Positions 23,901 through 35,880 are shown, counted from the first letter of the stretch. The stretch is 64,000 nucleotides of DNA from Isoetes taiwanensis (GCA_021234155.1 JAJEKV010000028.1:7857421-7921420); one strand, 5' to 3'. Program-made: numbers and translations. The notes: generated from the letters alone by a model not told the origin.

Positions 23901-24385
23901 TGTTGAACCAGGTTCCCCATCCAGGCCAACACTCATATAATCTCATTTGAATACCATAGCCAAAAATCAAGACTTGCAACAAGATTTATCTTTCAATAAG
24001 ATTTATCTTCCATTAAAAGGAACTAAATACAAATACAACAGGAAACTCCCTTGCAAGAGCCTTCAACATAAGGATGAGGAGGCTGCCACCCTCCTCATAT
24101 GAGCATTGCCACTATGCCCCAATGAAGAACGTGAAGGGAAGAGGAGGAGAGAGTATCTCCTCAAATTATTTATGCTTTACACCTATTAATCTCCACCATT
24201 GTTTTCTACCTCTTCACCACAACCATAAATTTTGCCTCTTCATCTTAACCATCCACTGCCACCACTTAATCTGAGCCCTTAAAACCTACCCATTATAATA
24301 TGCCCCAAATACATTTTTTAACCATTGCCCAAATAATATCTTCTCAATCGCCACACACACATGTTGGACCACTTGTGGTGCAACA
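23901..24385. repeat. Right LTR, 485 bp
   Basis: Starts TGTTGAACC and ends GGTGCAACA, with one change from the left copy in the terminal inversion. It is followed by the TGCTC duplication. Just upstream (about 23805-23880) lies a doubled TTTTGGGGAATAAAACTCTG motif belonging to the internal region. Confidence 0.88.
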
Positions 24386-27300
24386 TGCTCATGGACCTCC
24401 TCTTGTAACTCATACATGTTACCTCCTACATCTTCCATCAAGAAGTTGCATGATACAACCAAATGATTGTACACATTGCAGTCTGGTTCATGTCTTAGAA
24501 GTTCATACATATTATCACCTACAAACTTATAGAACTTACCTGTTACTACAACTTCTCTCCTTCGAAACTTCTATCCCCATGGGTCCTTGAAAGCCTTCTC
24601 AACAACATGCTTTGTCTGAGTACATTTGAGAATATAAAAATCAACTTTCTCCTTATTGTCTGCTGGAGCAACAACATCAAAATTCTCTCCAATGTCTATG
24701 ATATCAGACTTCCACTCAGCATCACCTTCATACACTGGCCCATCACAAGCTTCTACTTCTTCCTCGATTCCTGGCTTTAATTCTGAAAAAACCCATAACC
24801 CTATTCTTTCTTTGCTAACACACTTGTTGTACTTAGCAAACCAACAGTGGTGGCAAAAGCAGGAATAATTCATGTGTGCAACCATAGTAGGGTCCTTGTT
24901 GTTGATTAGTCTAATGCGATGGATCTTGCTAGATCCTACCAAAGTAGCACACTCAAACAATTCATTCCTGCACACGTCTTCTTTGCCAATTCCCCAAAAG
25001 AATCTGCAGCCAAATAAATGAGTTCAAAAGAATGTTGTTTACAAATACAACCATGAACACAATATTTATCTATGCGTGTCAGAATTACTGAAGTGTTCTT
25101 GGCAGAATATTACAACATCATGAGCATTTCTTAAAGGTCTAGAATTCCTCTTCAACATTTCATGTGTAAGTGCTCTTTTAATCACTGCCCCTGCCCCAAA
25201 AAGAGAACATTACTTTAGAGACATACAATTAAGTAGATTTGTAGTGTTGGCATACCTTTTCCATGGTAAGAGGCAAAGTAATTCCAGTTAAATGAAATAC
25301 CAGAGCTCTTAAAAAATCTACCAATGAAGAAAAATGTTCTTGCACCCTTGAATTGATGTGAGCAACCATCAAACCACATCACATGGTTGGTGTACTCCAC
25401 ACCTTTCTTGTATAGAAACTGAGCATGATTATTAAGGCAACGTTAAACAAAGAGAGTATCATGTTCTCTGTCATTTGAAACATAGAAGTGAGTCTCTTTG
25501 ATTATGTTCCTCTCACACTTACTTAGACAGTTCTCTTGAACCTCTGCAGTAGTTGCATGTCTGTATGTGATGTGCACCAGTATTGTGCATTGATCATTCC
25601 TCCAATGCAAACTTTGGATCTCTTGCTGTATTTTGAATGTGTAATTCTCAGCAAAGTCTATTACTGATACAACTGTGTCTTTTGGAAAAGTGCCTAAGCA
25701 GTCCCTGAACTGTTTAGCCTACGATCTGGCTTCATAGTTGTGAGGAATAAAATCTGTCAAAATATTCTTGAAATACTCCAAGATATCAGCAGTAGTACTT
25801 GTCTTGTACATGAGCTTAACTATTGGTTTTGGTACTACTTTCAAACCTCCAGTTCCATCAGGTTCAATAGATGGTTCAAAAACCTGTAATTTTCCATAAA
25901 ACTCATTTAGTAATGAGTATGACAGATTCTGAAATACAACAGCAGACTAAAGTAGATAATAAAGCAAAGGTTTACTCTATCAAATGTCTTCCAGTCAACT
26001 GTGTGAGCAGCACCTCTATTCAACTCTTTTGGACACATAGGTAATTTGGAAGGACCACAAGAATTGCATTTCAGTAGCATGCAGTTATGTTGATACCACT
26101 CATCTGCCATATCTTTGACACAAACCAATGGCCTCCACATATCACTTGATGACTTATATATCATCAAATTGGCTTTACATTTAAGGCCAGGACCACATAC
26201 AACACATGTACAATTACATTCTGTTCCATGAATCTTTGTGTCCAACCTCATATTGTTAATTGCTTGTCTAATATAATCTAACATCATGTGGTAAACGCAG
26301 CAGCATGTCTCCCTGTCCTTCACTTTCCTTACAAAGCTTTTCAGTGCATGAAAAGCTGAGAAAGAGACTTCGAATTTGGAAACTCTCTTCGAAATCTTTC
26401 ATAAAATGAAACATGTATTAAAACCAGAAGCATTTTAAGCATGGTAACTTAAAAAAATAAGCAAGAGAAATTAGATAAACCAACCTCAGTCTCTTCCAAA
26501 AAATGTAGAGGATGCAATATTTTATTGCCTTTGGCAATCCTAATTTTAATCACATGCTTCTTGCATGGAGACACTCTTGAATTATTAGTCCAGAACTCAA
26601 CCACAAGCTTTTGTTGTTGATGAGTAAGTTTATCAGATCTGGTTTGTCTTTTAAACATTGACCAGGGACCTTCACCAATTTCTGCTGCTACTCTTCTATG
26701 AACTATTGTTGTTACATGTTTTCTGCTCAAATTCAAACATTCAGATAGCCTTCTACAGTTAGTTTTTTCTGGGACAACAACATAAACCATTACTGAGGTT
26801 CGAGTTTTGACTACATCAGTTTTCCTGTCATATTTATGTTGAGCTAAAGATTTCCTCAAGTTATCCACTATTGTTGACATTGTTTTCACTTCTTTCAATT
26901 TCAATACCTGGTATTCTGGCAGTCGTTTACCAGCACCTTCAAGAATATCTTCTCTGTCCTACTGTGAAGCATTTGCACATACCTTATTATTATACACTGC
27001 ATTTTTTTTTTTTTGAAATTCATTGTTTTCTTCTCTTGCTTAGTCCATTGCTGGAGCCATCTTTCTTTAAGTCTACTTCTCTTGCTCTTTTCTTTGCTCT
27101 TTGTTCTCTCCTTTTCATTGCATGCAATTTTCTATAGAGTGATTCCTGATCTTCAAAACCATGTTGATGCTGGACCTCAACACCACCTTTAAAACAATTA
27201 GCAAACTAGTATTTCAATACTGTTTAACATGGAAAAGCAGTTTTCAAGCACTTACCAAAAGCTATTGGTAGATTACAAACTGCCTAAAAACCATCACATC

Positions 27301-28334
27301 TTTCTTCAAGATTGGATGCCTTTGGTGGCTCTGATTCAGTGGTAGCATCATAAACATCAAACTGAGTGTTTAATCGAAATTCCTCTTCACAATTTCCAGT
27401 TCTTTCACCAACAAGGAGATTCCAATTATCTGTTGGTTCAAATTGTCTATTAGCCTCACATTCATCTAAAAAATCAGGTTTATTGGTTAGCTATCATAAT
27501 TTGCAAGCAATTGATCAGCAATTCAAGATATTACTATTGTTAGTATTGAAGGTAAATTCCCCCTCAATATTTGCAGTTCTTTCACCAACAGGAAGAAAAG
27601 AATACTCTGCTGCCTCCACGACAGGGCAATTTTCAATTGAATGGAGAAAATTATCTGCCAAGCGAGGGCATAAGCATACAAATTCCTTGGATTGTTGTCC
27701 CAAATTGTGGATACTGCTTATCAGAGTTTTAGCATCAAAAGTGACATTGTGCTTCGAAGCAGATTGGAGAAATCTTTCCTCCCAATTCATGGCAAATTCA
27801 TCAAAAGAAAGCACGTCCATTCTGAAACAATATATACTATGATAGCCCGCCATTCTTTGTCAATTGCCCGCCAATCTTTGCACTTACTCAAAATTGAAAG
27901 CATGATTATGCAGCAGCAAATTCGGGATTGATGAGATGGATTGATGAGATGGCTTGAGGATTCCGGATTGATGAGATGGCCTGCTGATCAACCGTTCTGG
28001 ATGCTGGGAAGGAAATTGGCGGGTGATCAACAACTGCGACGGGCCTTGAAAAAATAGGTGACAGGCATGAAGAAAATCGATGAAGTGCAAAAAGCACCTC
28101 ACTAGCACTAATGTTGCAACATGCTATTTTGTATACCACTAAAAAAAAACATACCCTTTATAACAGTTGGATTTTGGCCATTTTAATAAAGGCCGCTGCC
28201 TATCTATATTTATTAAAAAGGCTTTAACCTTTTTTTAAAGCACCCACTTTCAAGATAAAGGTTTTAACTAATAATATGAAACCTTATTTAATTGGCTTAG
28301 GTAGATAGATCCATGATCTGGACTATGTAATGTA

Positions 28335-28454
28335 CTTTCTTTCTCTTTCTCTTTCTCTTTCTCTTTCTCTTTCTCTTTCTCTTTCTCTTTCTCTTTCTCT
28401 TTCTCTTTCTCTTTCTCTTTCTCTTTCTCTTTCTCTTTCTCTTTCTCTTTCTCT
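28335..28454. repeat. (CTTTCT)n microsatellite in the LINE leader
   Basis: About twenty CTTTCT units. The matching place in the other LINE copy (about 11990-12004) has only two or three units, so the array expanded in this copy. The minus-strand open frame that reads KRKRKR is a by-product. Confidence 0.95.
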
Positions 28455-29703
28455 TGCTCTCATAGCCACTCCCTTGAGCACTACTTGATAGTGAACCGAT
28501 GGATGACGTGGAAGGAGACGTAATGGACATCTTTACTATAGAGGATGTAAAGTTTCATTGTGGAAAATATTTAATGGCAAAGCACGAGATTCCATGGGCA
28601 TGGCAATTGAACTCCTAAAGTGGGGTGGTACGATAACATTGCAAAAAGTGGCTGATTTATCTAATATGGTATGACATCAAGCATCCCTAGAGCAATGGTG
28701 CGTAAACAAGATTGTGCCTATCCACAAGGATGGAGACAAAGATGTTGTCATGAACTATCAAACTATTATGGTAACTAGTGCCATGGCAGTATTATTTGGG
28801 TCTATCCTAGAAAAGAAGATTAGTTTGTGGGCAGAAGAAAATAAAGCCCGTGCATGTAGACAGATAGCTTTTAGAAAAGGACACTCAACTAATAATCACC
28901 TTTTCACTTTGTGCATGATAGCAAAAGGTGGAAAGGGAATAGGAAATGCTCTTCACTGCTGCTTCATGGAATCCACTAAGGCCCTTGACCGTGTCCAACA
29001 TAGTAAATTACAGCGAAGGTTAGCAAATTTGCAGATACCTAAAGAGCTTCAAAAAGGAGTTGTATGTTTGTATGAAAGAGTCTTGATTGAGCTCTCTTTT
29101 CGTATGGAAGGAACTGATAAAATAGAAAGCAACATTGGTGTGAAGTAGGGATATCCACTTTCCTCGACACTATTTGGTCCGTTTATTGATGAACTGGAAG
29201 TGGTTGAAAAGAGCTGGAGTTTGTCTCGATAAGTATGTTATTCAGCTTCTTCTATACGTAGATGATGTTGTTCTTTTTTCTAAAACAACAATAAGACTTC
29301 AGAAATAGCTAGATGCAGTAGAATAATTTTGTGAAGAAAAAGGGATGGCAGTAAACAAGAAGAACACAAAGGTGATGATAGTAGAGAAAAGAAAATATGT
29401 TCAGATGCAGCTTGATGGAGAGATGCTTGAATAAGTATACCAATATAAATATTTGGGAGTTGAATTTACTGATAATTATAAGTGGAATCTTGAGGGCTTG
29501 AGAAAAAAAGAGTTCTTTGGTGGGATGAGGGCTTTGTATGGCACTATGAATTTATGGAGGAATATAAACATTCAGAAATGGATATGAGAAAAATCATATT
29601 CAAGATGTTGGTACAACTTGTGGTACTATATGGATGCCCCGTTTGGGGACCTGGTTTATAAAAAAAGAAATGGATAAGTATTGAATTTGATGAAAGAACT
29701 TGA

Positions 29704-29889
29704 GACGATTAACCATCAGGTCTGGAGCGTGTGATTCAGTTTCATCCAAATCATCGTGGCCTTTTCGGTTAGGATGCACAGCTACCACTCCAGAGGTAGT
29801 GGATTCAAGTCCGGTTCAGTTTAATCAAAAAGATCACGATGATTTAGATGAAACCGAATCACACGCTCCAGACCTGATGGTTAATCATC
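29704..29889. mobile_element. 186-bp fold-back element with tRNA-like centre
   Basis: The two arms of about 62 bases are near-perfect reverse complements, beginning GA(C/T)GATTAACCATCAGGTC. The 60-base loop contains GAGGTAGTGGATTCAAGTCC, which resembles the variable arm and T arm (B box) of a tRNA. It interrupts the LINE coding region, which resumes at about 29890 (IWCKDTNAL). The same end sequence, GACGATTAACCAT(C/T)AGGTC, marks the junction of the two pogo copies near 16775. Confidence 0.75.
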
Positions 29890-30457
29890 ACAGAATTTGG
29901 TGTAAAGATACAAATGCCTTATAGCATGACGCTTGCAGAAATGACATTTTTACCGTTAAAGACTTAAGCATTATGTCAGGTGCTTGAGTATTTTCAGAGA
30001 GTTCAGTGCCTTGAAGGGGATAGACTACCACACCAAGCTCTTCAAGAATCTTTGAAGCAACCACATACAGGATGGCATGAGCCGCTCCTAGTGGGGGTTA
30101 TCGCATTATAAGTGCTTTATGGGCATTTCCTGTAGCAAAAAAATGGACTATTATCGATGTGAAGTGAATCCAATGGTTGTATATGCCGAACAAGAATATC
30201 TCAACACAGGGATGGGTTTAAAAAGATGAAAGCTTATCTCTCAAACTCGTTTGAGAACCCACATATTGGAGGTGGAGCATGATCATGATATCCCACGTGA
30301 ATTGAGCTTTTATCCATGCTACAAGGAATCTACAGTAAAAGATGAACGCCATACTTTTCTTGAATGCTCTAGTTTTACAGAGGTACGAAATGCCTATGGA
30401 ATTGATTCTATGTCATTTGGGAGTTTCTCATTGTTATTTTCCATATCTTCTACGTGA

Positions 30458-31130
30458 CTAGAGGCTTATCTCCAAGCTTGATGGGAGCATCGAAAAATGA
30501 TTTTAGATCTGAATAGTATGTGGAGGCAAGAGGCCTCATTTAGCGTACTCTTTATTATGTTTATATATTTGATTTTGTCGCGTAATGGACCTGAGAGTCT
30601 GGATTGGCATGATAATAAATCATCGGCATCATTGTAGTGTTCGTAGGTTGACATTGTGTTTAATGAACTTAAAAAGGATCATACAAATGTCTAACTATTG
30701 TTTTAATTATTTTTGGCACACAGTTGTTGTATTTGTGATTTCATGAGTATATTGACAATGGGAGTCAAATTCAATGCTATATTAATATTTAAACACTATG
30801 TGTATTTCATTTTTTGAAAAAAGTCGCCATTTAGGTTACAACTTTGTTATGAGCTTGGACAAAAAATTGCCACTTAGATTCCTACTTTGTTGGATTTTCT
30901 TTTTAAAAAGTGGCCAATTCATTCTACAAATAATTGAACAAAGTGTAAGGGAATCATCAATTTATTTTATCTAGAAAAAATGGCTAAGTCCTTAAAATTT
31001 TCTCTGATCGGTTCTAAACAACCATTTGACAATATTAAACGAGAGGAGCTGTTGGTTGATGTCATGACTCGTTGAGCCAAATCCTACTCAAACATACATG
31101 GCACCGGCCATGCCTTAGATCCGGCTAACT
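30458..31130. other. No recognisable gene
   Basis: AT-rich sequence between the LINE end and the hAT remnant. No coding or repeat structure was recognised. Confidence 0.5.
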
Positions 31131-31133
31131 ATG

Positions 31134-31690
31134 ACATGGACCAACATGCGGACAAGGAGGTTATGGGGTCATTTAAGAAGGTTGCCAAAAAATATTGCCC
31201 CAAGATGGCCAATTGCAAAGCTTTTTTTACAGAGCTAACAGAGTACCAGAATCTAACTGGTCGTTGCACAGACGACGAGTTGGGTAAAACCACAAGGAGA
31301 AGTGGAGCATGGAGGCAAGTGCATGGCCAAATCAAAGTGACTTTACAAGCACTCGCAATGACAAACTTATCTTTGGTTTCATCGAACAGCTCAAGTGAGC
31401 GGGACTGGAGCATATAAAAATACATTCACTCAATGTCATGTAATCAGTTGTTTCAGAAGAAAGCCACAAGTTGATTTTAAATTTCTCGAACTGGCGATTC
31501 TTAAATCGCAACAACAATAAACGCGCGAAAAAACTGTGCTTTTCGTCCTTTGAAACTGCTACTGATGTTGAAGGGGATGATTTCGAGGATATGAAAGACG
31601 AGCAATTGGCAATGACACCAAGTCAACATCGTGACCCAAATATTCATTAGAGGTCATATGGAATTAATGAAGGGCCAAAACCCGATGCCA
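31134..31690 (+). pseudogene. hAT transposase C-terminal remnant
   Basis: The readable stretch ends with SSNSSSERDWSI, then IHS at the next line of text. This matches the C-terminal dimerisation domain of hAT transposases, where the family reads SS--CER-WS-----H-KKRNRL. The upstream part (CPKMANCKAFFTELTEYQN...) fits the region before that domain. Stops follow WSI and recur downstream. No N-terminal zinc finger or catalytic region was found, and no terminal repeats could be assigned. Confidence 0.7.
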
Positions 31691-31699
31691 CATCAAAAA

Positions 31700-33090
31700 G
31701 CTCATGGCCAATGGGAGTCGAGCTTATACAGACTTTTTTAACTGCACCTCGAAACGCCTTTTCCAGGTATCAATTGCAATAGCTTTGGTAATACCCGTGC
31801 CTCTTGGTGTAGGTGTCATATTTCACAAAAGTTATAATGACAGTTGCTCCTGTCCTCAAATCCCGCCCAGGTCTTTTCCTCAACAAAATTTATGCGAAGA
31901 TCGATCTGTCCGTGCTAAGGAACTTCGATCTGCTCACGCCAAGAGAGTTTCGATCAAGGTAAAATCACTGAGCCTTTCCTAGTATTTCTATTCCGCTCGC
32001 ATACTCATTAAAATTTTGTATCTCTGATGGCTATAAACTCGTTCATAGTCAGAAATGAATTTGAAAGCTTTGTGGTATCAAGAGAAAGCTTTGTTACTCT
32101 CAACCCGAGAATGAGAGAAAAAGATGTGGGAGAAATTATGTTTTTGCACATTGGAAGGCTTTGATGGTGGAGTTTTTGCTCAGACAAAGAGATATATGTA
32201 CAAGTGAGGCATGTATACACTCCAACAGATATGGCAAAAGAAAAATTAGTAAGAGACGAACTTTTCCACGGTTGGAAGCAAATTGTGAGCATGTATTCCT
32301 TTGCAATCTATATCTAAATTAGCTCAATTAGTCATCTAATTCATTCCTATTTTCTTAGATTTGTGTATATCTAACGTGGAGAACATAATCTCTCCACACT
32401 CGATAAGCAGTGTATTCTAGTACTTCCACTAAGACTCGGGCTCTTTGTTGTTCGAAGGTAGCCCTCCAGTGAAACTCAAAGAAAGGGGAGTATGGTTCAG
32501 TATGAATACTCTCCATGAAGCTCCAAGCTTATTGAGCTTCTATTGCCCAACATGTCTGAGCTATACTGCAGGCCTTTGGATGCCACTTCTGTCTTACTAG
32601 CACAGAGTGAGTTGTTGTCTTACTAGCACAGAGTAAGTCGCAGGAAATGTTCATAGCATTGAAGGAGAAGAGAGGAGTTTGTGGGCATGTGAAGATTAAT
32701 TTAGGAATTGATTAATTCGTTGCCTTGTTCAAGAGCGTCGATAATGTTAAGAAGACCTCGAAGATGTTTACAGTTCAATAATTGGTGGGTAGTTTTTCAG
32801 TTTCTAAATTGCTTGAAGGTTGGAGCACTTGCCTTCATGATCGAGCTGAATCTACTGAATGTAGGATAAGTCGAGATACGATTCAATTCATATTGCATTT
32901 GGAAGCAAACTCTGTATGTCACTTTTAAGTATAGGAGATGGCAAAATGTGCGTGAGGGAAAAAAGTACGTCTGGATTCCAGTAGTGCAAGATAACAATGA
33001 TGGCACCCATTCCACTGTCATAGACTTAAATATTCATAAGGATAATCAGCTATTCAAAAGTCTCTGGATAGTCCATTTTCTGCAAAATCT
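31700..33090. other. No assigned gene; short coding-like stretches
   Basis: Near 31850-31980 and 32040-32290 on the plus strand there are protein-like readings, for example SFVTLNPRMREKDVGEIMFLHIG. They have no match I can name, and their frames are broken. A 27-base unit, GTCTTACTAGCACAGAGT..., is doubled near 32590-32640. I see no RNA gene. Confidence 0.4.
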
Positions 33091-33099
33091 GAGGAGATA

Positions 33100-35880
33100 C
33101 TGAAGGGCTTAAGTACCACAAACATTAGATACTGAATGGAAGTTAGTCCACTAACACTTTTCATATAGACGCAGGCAATATGCATTCTCATCTACCCTAT
33201 CTTCAATTTGGAATGGACCATAGTACCCGGGCCCATATACCTTGTACCCATTTTTAGAAGTCTCTTCTTAAGAAGATGTATCCACATCCATTGTCCTTGT
33301 TTGTATTCAACTTTTCTCTGCTTCTTTGCCAACCTTGACATCATGGCAAAATTTCAATAAAGTCATGAGTGACTTCATCTAAAGCGGGAACTTCACCTCC
33401 AATCTTTGTGATGGGTGAACCTAACACACATCTGTAGATAATTTCACACGGAGTTTTTTTCGTTACCGAATGGAAGATATTGTTATATACAAATTCTAGA
33501 ATATATAGATAATCTTCCCACTAAGTTTTCCTTTCTACTACATAAGCCCATAACATATCCCAATAGTTTTGTTAACAACTTCTGTTTGGCCATCTGTTTG
33601 AGGATGATAGGCCGTAGCAAACTTCAAAGTGGTGCCCAAATTTTTCATAAGTTCTAACCAAAATTTGTTGCAGAATATTGAATCCCTATCTGTGATAATT
33701 GCATCAGGCATCCATGTATTCTAAATATCTCCTTCAAAAAGAGTTTGTTTGCTTGAGCTGTCATGGTGGACTTATAAGGAATGAAATGAGCTTGTTTAGA
33801 TAGTCTATCCATTATTGTCCATATCTGATTGTTTATGAGAAGAATTTCATAGCCCTGGATGAAATCCATAGTAATGTGCTTCCATGGCTCTTCTAGAATT
33901 GGTAAGGGTTGTAACAATCCAGCCAGCTTAGTAGTTAAAGCTTTAACCTGCTGACAAACTATACAAGCTAGCTTTTACACATCCCTTTCCAGTTTAGGCC
34001 AATAGAATTGTCTTTTTACAATAGCAAGTGTTGAAATCCTCGATATCCAGAATAAGGAGGTTCATGATATTCTTGCAACATTTTTTGCCAGTATGCCCGT
34101 GTAACAGAGACTTCAAAACCACAATAGAATCAAACCTAAATTATCACTTACTTGGAACCGGATGTCTGCTATAAATGCGTGCAATGCCACAACATCGACA
34201 TTTGTATCTCACAATCCGCTTCAGGTTTCCATATTCGGCTCCTCTTCGTTCTATCAAAAAAAGAATTTTCCAATAAAAACCAGAGTGCACGATCCACCAT
34301 CAGCATTATACGTATAATGCTATGAATACCTACTCATAACCTTCATAAACCTTAGGTTATAGAATACCAAAACTACATCTTTTACACCTTATAGGAAGGT
34401 GTAGGTTTAACAATGTAAAAGAAATAATAATGATCGATGTCTGCCCCTTAGTGGTTGGCATGGTGAAGGGTTCAATTCCTGCTTCTGTGAGAAAAGATGA
34501 GAATGAAATGATTCAAAATTTAGAGTAGGATATCCTAGAAGCTTCTAGATAATCAAGGTCTGATGTTGTGGATGATTGGGATTCTAGTTCAAGAAATTTA
34601 GACCGTTGGATTTTAGCTTTAAGATTTGAACAGTCAGTACCACTCCAATTAGACCATCAGATTTATCTTATCAGCAGTCAAGTAGCTGTCTATGAGAATA
34701 TATACAGGCAGCCTGCTATGTGAAAGTTGACTTGCAAATCATAAACTGGCAACTTCAACTCATTTACCACATCCATAGAGATAAAAACATGAGTTTCTCC
34801 ATCATCTAGCAGGACAACAATCTCACAGTCTGCGATTTTGCCTTTTACCTTAACCAACGATGAGGAGAGAACTGCTACTGCACTTACTGCCTTCATATAT
34901 GCAATTTGCAAACTACCTTTTTCTTGTTCGAAGGCCAGTGCTTTCAATCGTCCTCTTTCTTCTCCTGCTTGGGATGTTCCAAACTTATCTTCCAGATTAT
35001 GAGCTTGGGCAATTGGGCGTTTCTTGGAAGCAGGTTCCCTATTATCGACTTTTCGGGAACAACTGTATTCTTTGGACAGTTAGTCTGATAGTGCGGACCA
35101 CCACATATGTAACAACCAGTTCTTGGTCTTTTAGGAGTCTCTTGCTATTGAGGCTTCTACCCATTACTTCTTTTCGGCTATCAAATCGTGTTCCCCTTCG
35201 AGGTTTCCTTTCTTCTCATCCTCTTCTACCCTTGTTATCTCTTCTATTTTCATGCTCTTCTCTCTTCATTAATATTTGGCATGTAAATAATTTGCTTCTA
35301 AATTATGTTTGAACTCAGACCATAAATTAATCTAAGGCTCCATACGTCTTCTTTCCTATCACCGAAAGTAAGTGTTCATGGCTTGTAACTTTTCTTGTTC
35401 TGATGCCTTAACATTCTCAAAGAACAACTTCCAAATACCCAAGAAACTGATAACCTGTATCATTTTCATGCCGGAACCCCCTTTGAAATAGGGCATATCT
35501 ACTTTCTCGAGCCACTTACACAATCTGTCTTTCTTCGAGTTATTTTAAATGTTATCTTGAACAGGAGGCAGAGGAGGAATTTCGGGCGAAGGATTGCTTG
35601 GCAGTAGAGGCAACAAGGAATCATTCTTGATAGTATTTATCTATGCAAAGTCTGGCAAGAAATTATATGCAATTTCTAGATGTCCTAACTACCTCTAATA
35701 ATCAGTGTGATTGGCTGGTGGAGGAAGAGCGATTTGAGCTGCTATAAAGCCAGCCTTGTGCAATGCTTGCAGATAGTCACTTTCTGATACATTGAAGTGA
35801 TTAGCGGCTATAACCGCGAAATTTATTACTCAAGATCAAACTTTGCTCGATATCAATTGATCACGATCTTTTCTAAATCA
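33100..35880 (-). mobile_element. Ty3/gypsy retrotransposon remnant lacking reverse transcriptase
   Basis: Reading right to left on the minus strand there is a gag-like region (about 35350-35850), a CCHC zinc knuckle (CYICGGPHYQTNC, about 35090) and an aspartic protease (about 34800). The protease's DSGATH motif has become DDGETHVFIS. At about 33960-34050 there is an integrase zinc-finger end (FYWPKLERDV--LACIVCQQVK), and then the integrase core (33654-33917, EPWKHITMDFIQG and DRLSKQAHFIP). In the core the second catalytic Asp is lost (SQIGIQ). Text like AYHPQTDGQTEVVN at about 33590 completes the order. Between protease and integrase only about 400 unrelated bases remain, so reverse transcriptase and RNase H are deleted. 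No LTRs were identified. Confidence 0.85.

Larger units (their letters stand above)
22317..24385. mobile_element. Short LTR retrotransposon (TRIM-like), 2069 bp, TGCTC TSD
   Basis: Two 485-bp direct repeats (22317-22801 and 23901-24385) begin TGTTGAACC and end GGTTCAACA or GGTGCAACA. The host sequence TGCTC is duplicated on both sides (22312-22316 and 24386-24390). The 1.1-kb interior has no gag or pol coding sequence, so the element is non-autonomous. A standard tRNA primer-binding site after the left LTR and a purine tract before the right LTR were not recognisable. Removing the insert restores an open reading (QEEVHEH then ILESLQ) across the target, so it landed in the transposase gene. 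Confidence 0.88.
22125..27853 (-). pseudogene. DDE-like transposase gene of the 9.4-kb element, broken
   Basis: Exon-like segments on the minus strand run from about 27853 to a TAG at 22125-22127. In order they encode an acidic N-terminus and a helix-turn-helix-like stretch (RRLSECLNLSRKHVTTIVHRR, about 26710). A cysteine-rich block follows at 25980-26320 with several C-x2-C pairs. The core-like region has VIDFAENY (about 25655), SNDREHD (about 25470), WFDGCSHQFKG (about 25360) and NYFASYHGKG (about 25270). The tail is a C-terminal domain ending in a Lys/Ser-rich stretch. The spaced Asp motifs resemble an RNase H-fold DDE/DDD core, an inference. In-frame stops occur near 25725, 25445 and 24570, and an LTR element splits the last exon. 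Confidence 0.65.
18738..28156. mobile_element. 9.4-kb DNA transposon with TIRs and TTTA TSD
   Basis: The element starts GGGTATGTTTTATTAGTGG and ends with the inverted counterpart, CCACTAAAAAAAAACATACCC. TAGTGGTATACAA is shared near both ends, so the TIR is about 25 bp and imperfect. TTTA flanks it on both sides, and the uninterrupted site exists at 11807-11810. It carries a plus-strand multi-exon frame (19.7-21.7 kb) and a minus-strand transposase-like gene (22.1-27.9 kb), which converge. A 2.07-kb LTR element sits inside the latter; without it and its 5-bp duplication the transposon is 7.35 kb. A 4-bp TSD excludes hAT, Mutator and Tc1 types. As far as I recall it fits Sola-type elements, but the superfamily is unproven. 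Confidence 0.85.
28161..30457 (+). mobile_element. L1-like LINE, leader plus reverse transcriptase half, broken
   Basis: The piece begins with the R2 leader shared with 11811-12160. At about 28490 it jumps into the reverse transcriptase: FTIEDVKF, then FRKGHSTNNHLF, GYPLSSTLFG and the catalytic LYVDDVVLF at about 29253. The C-terminal part near 30290-30400 shows CYKEST--DERHTFLEC, the zinc-binding end of plant LINE polymerases. Several stops and frameshifts are present. A 186-bp hairpin element interrupts it at 29704. ORF1 and the endonuclease are missing here but present at 11.8-14.3 kb. Confidence 0.8.

Noticed and set aside
28297-28530. Minus-strand frame with a long KRKRKR run
   Set aside because: It is produced by the CTTTCT microsatellite in the LINE leader.
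34440-34490. Second tRNA-like segment (TAGTGGTTGGCATGG ... GGGTTCAATTCC)
   Set aside because: The spacing is too short and there is no cloverleaf; it may be a chance match or a worn SINE.
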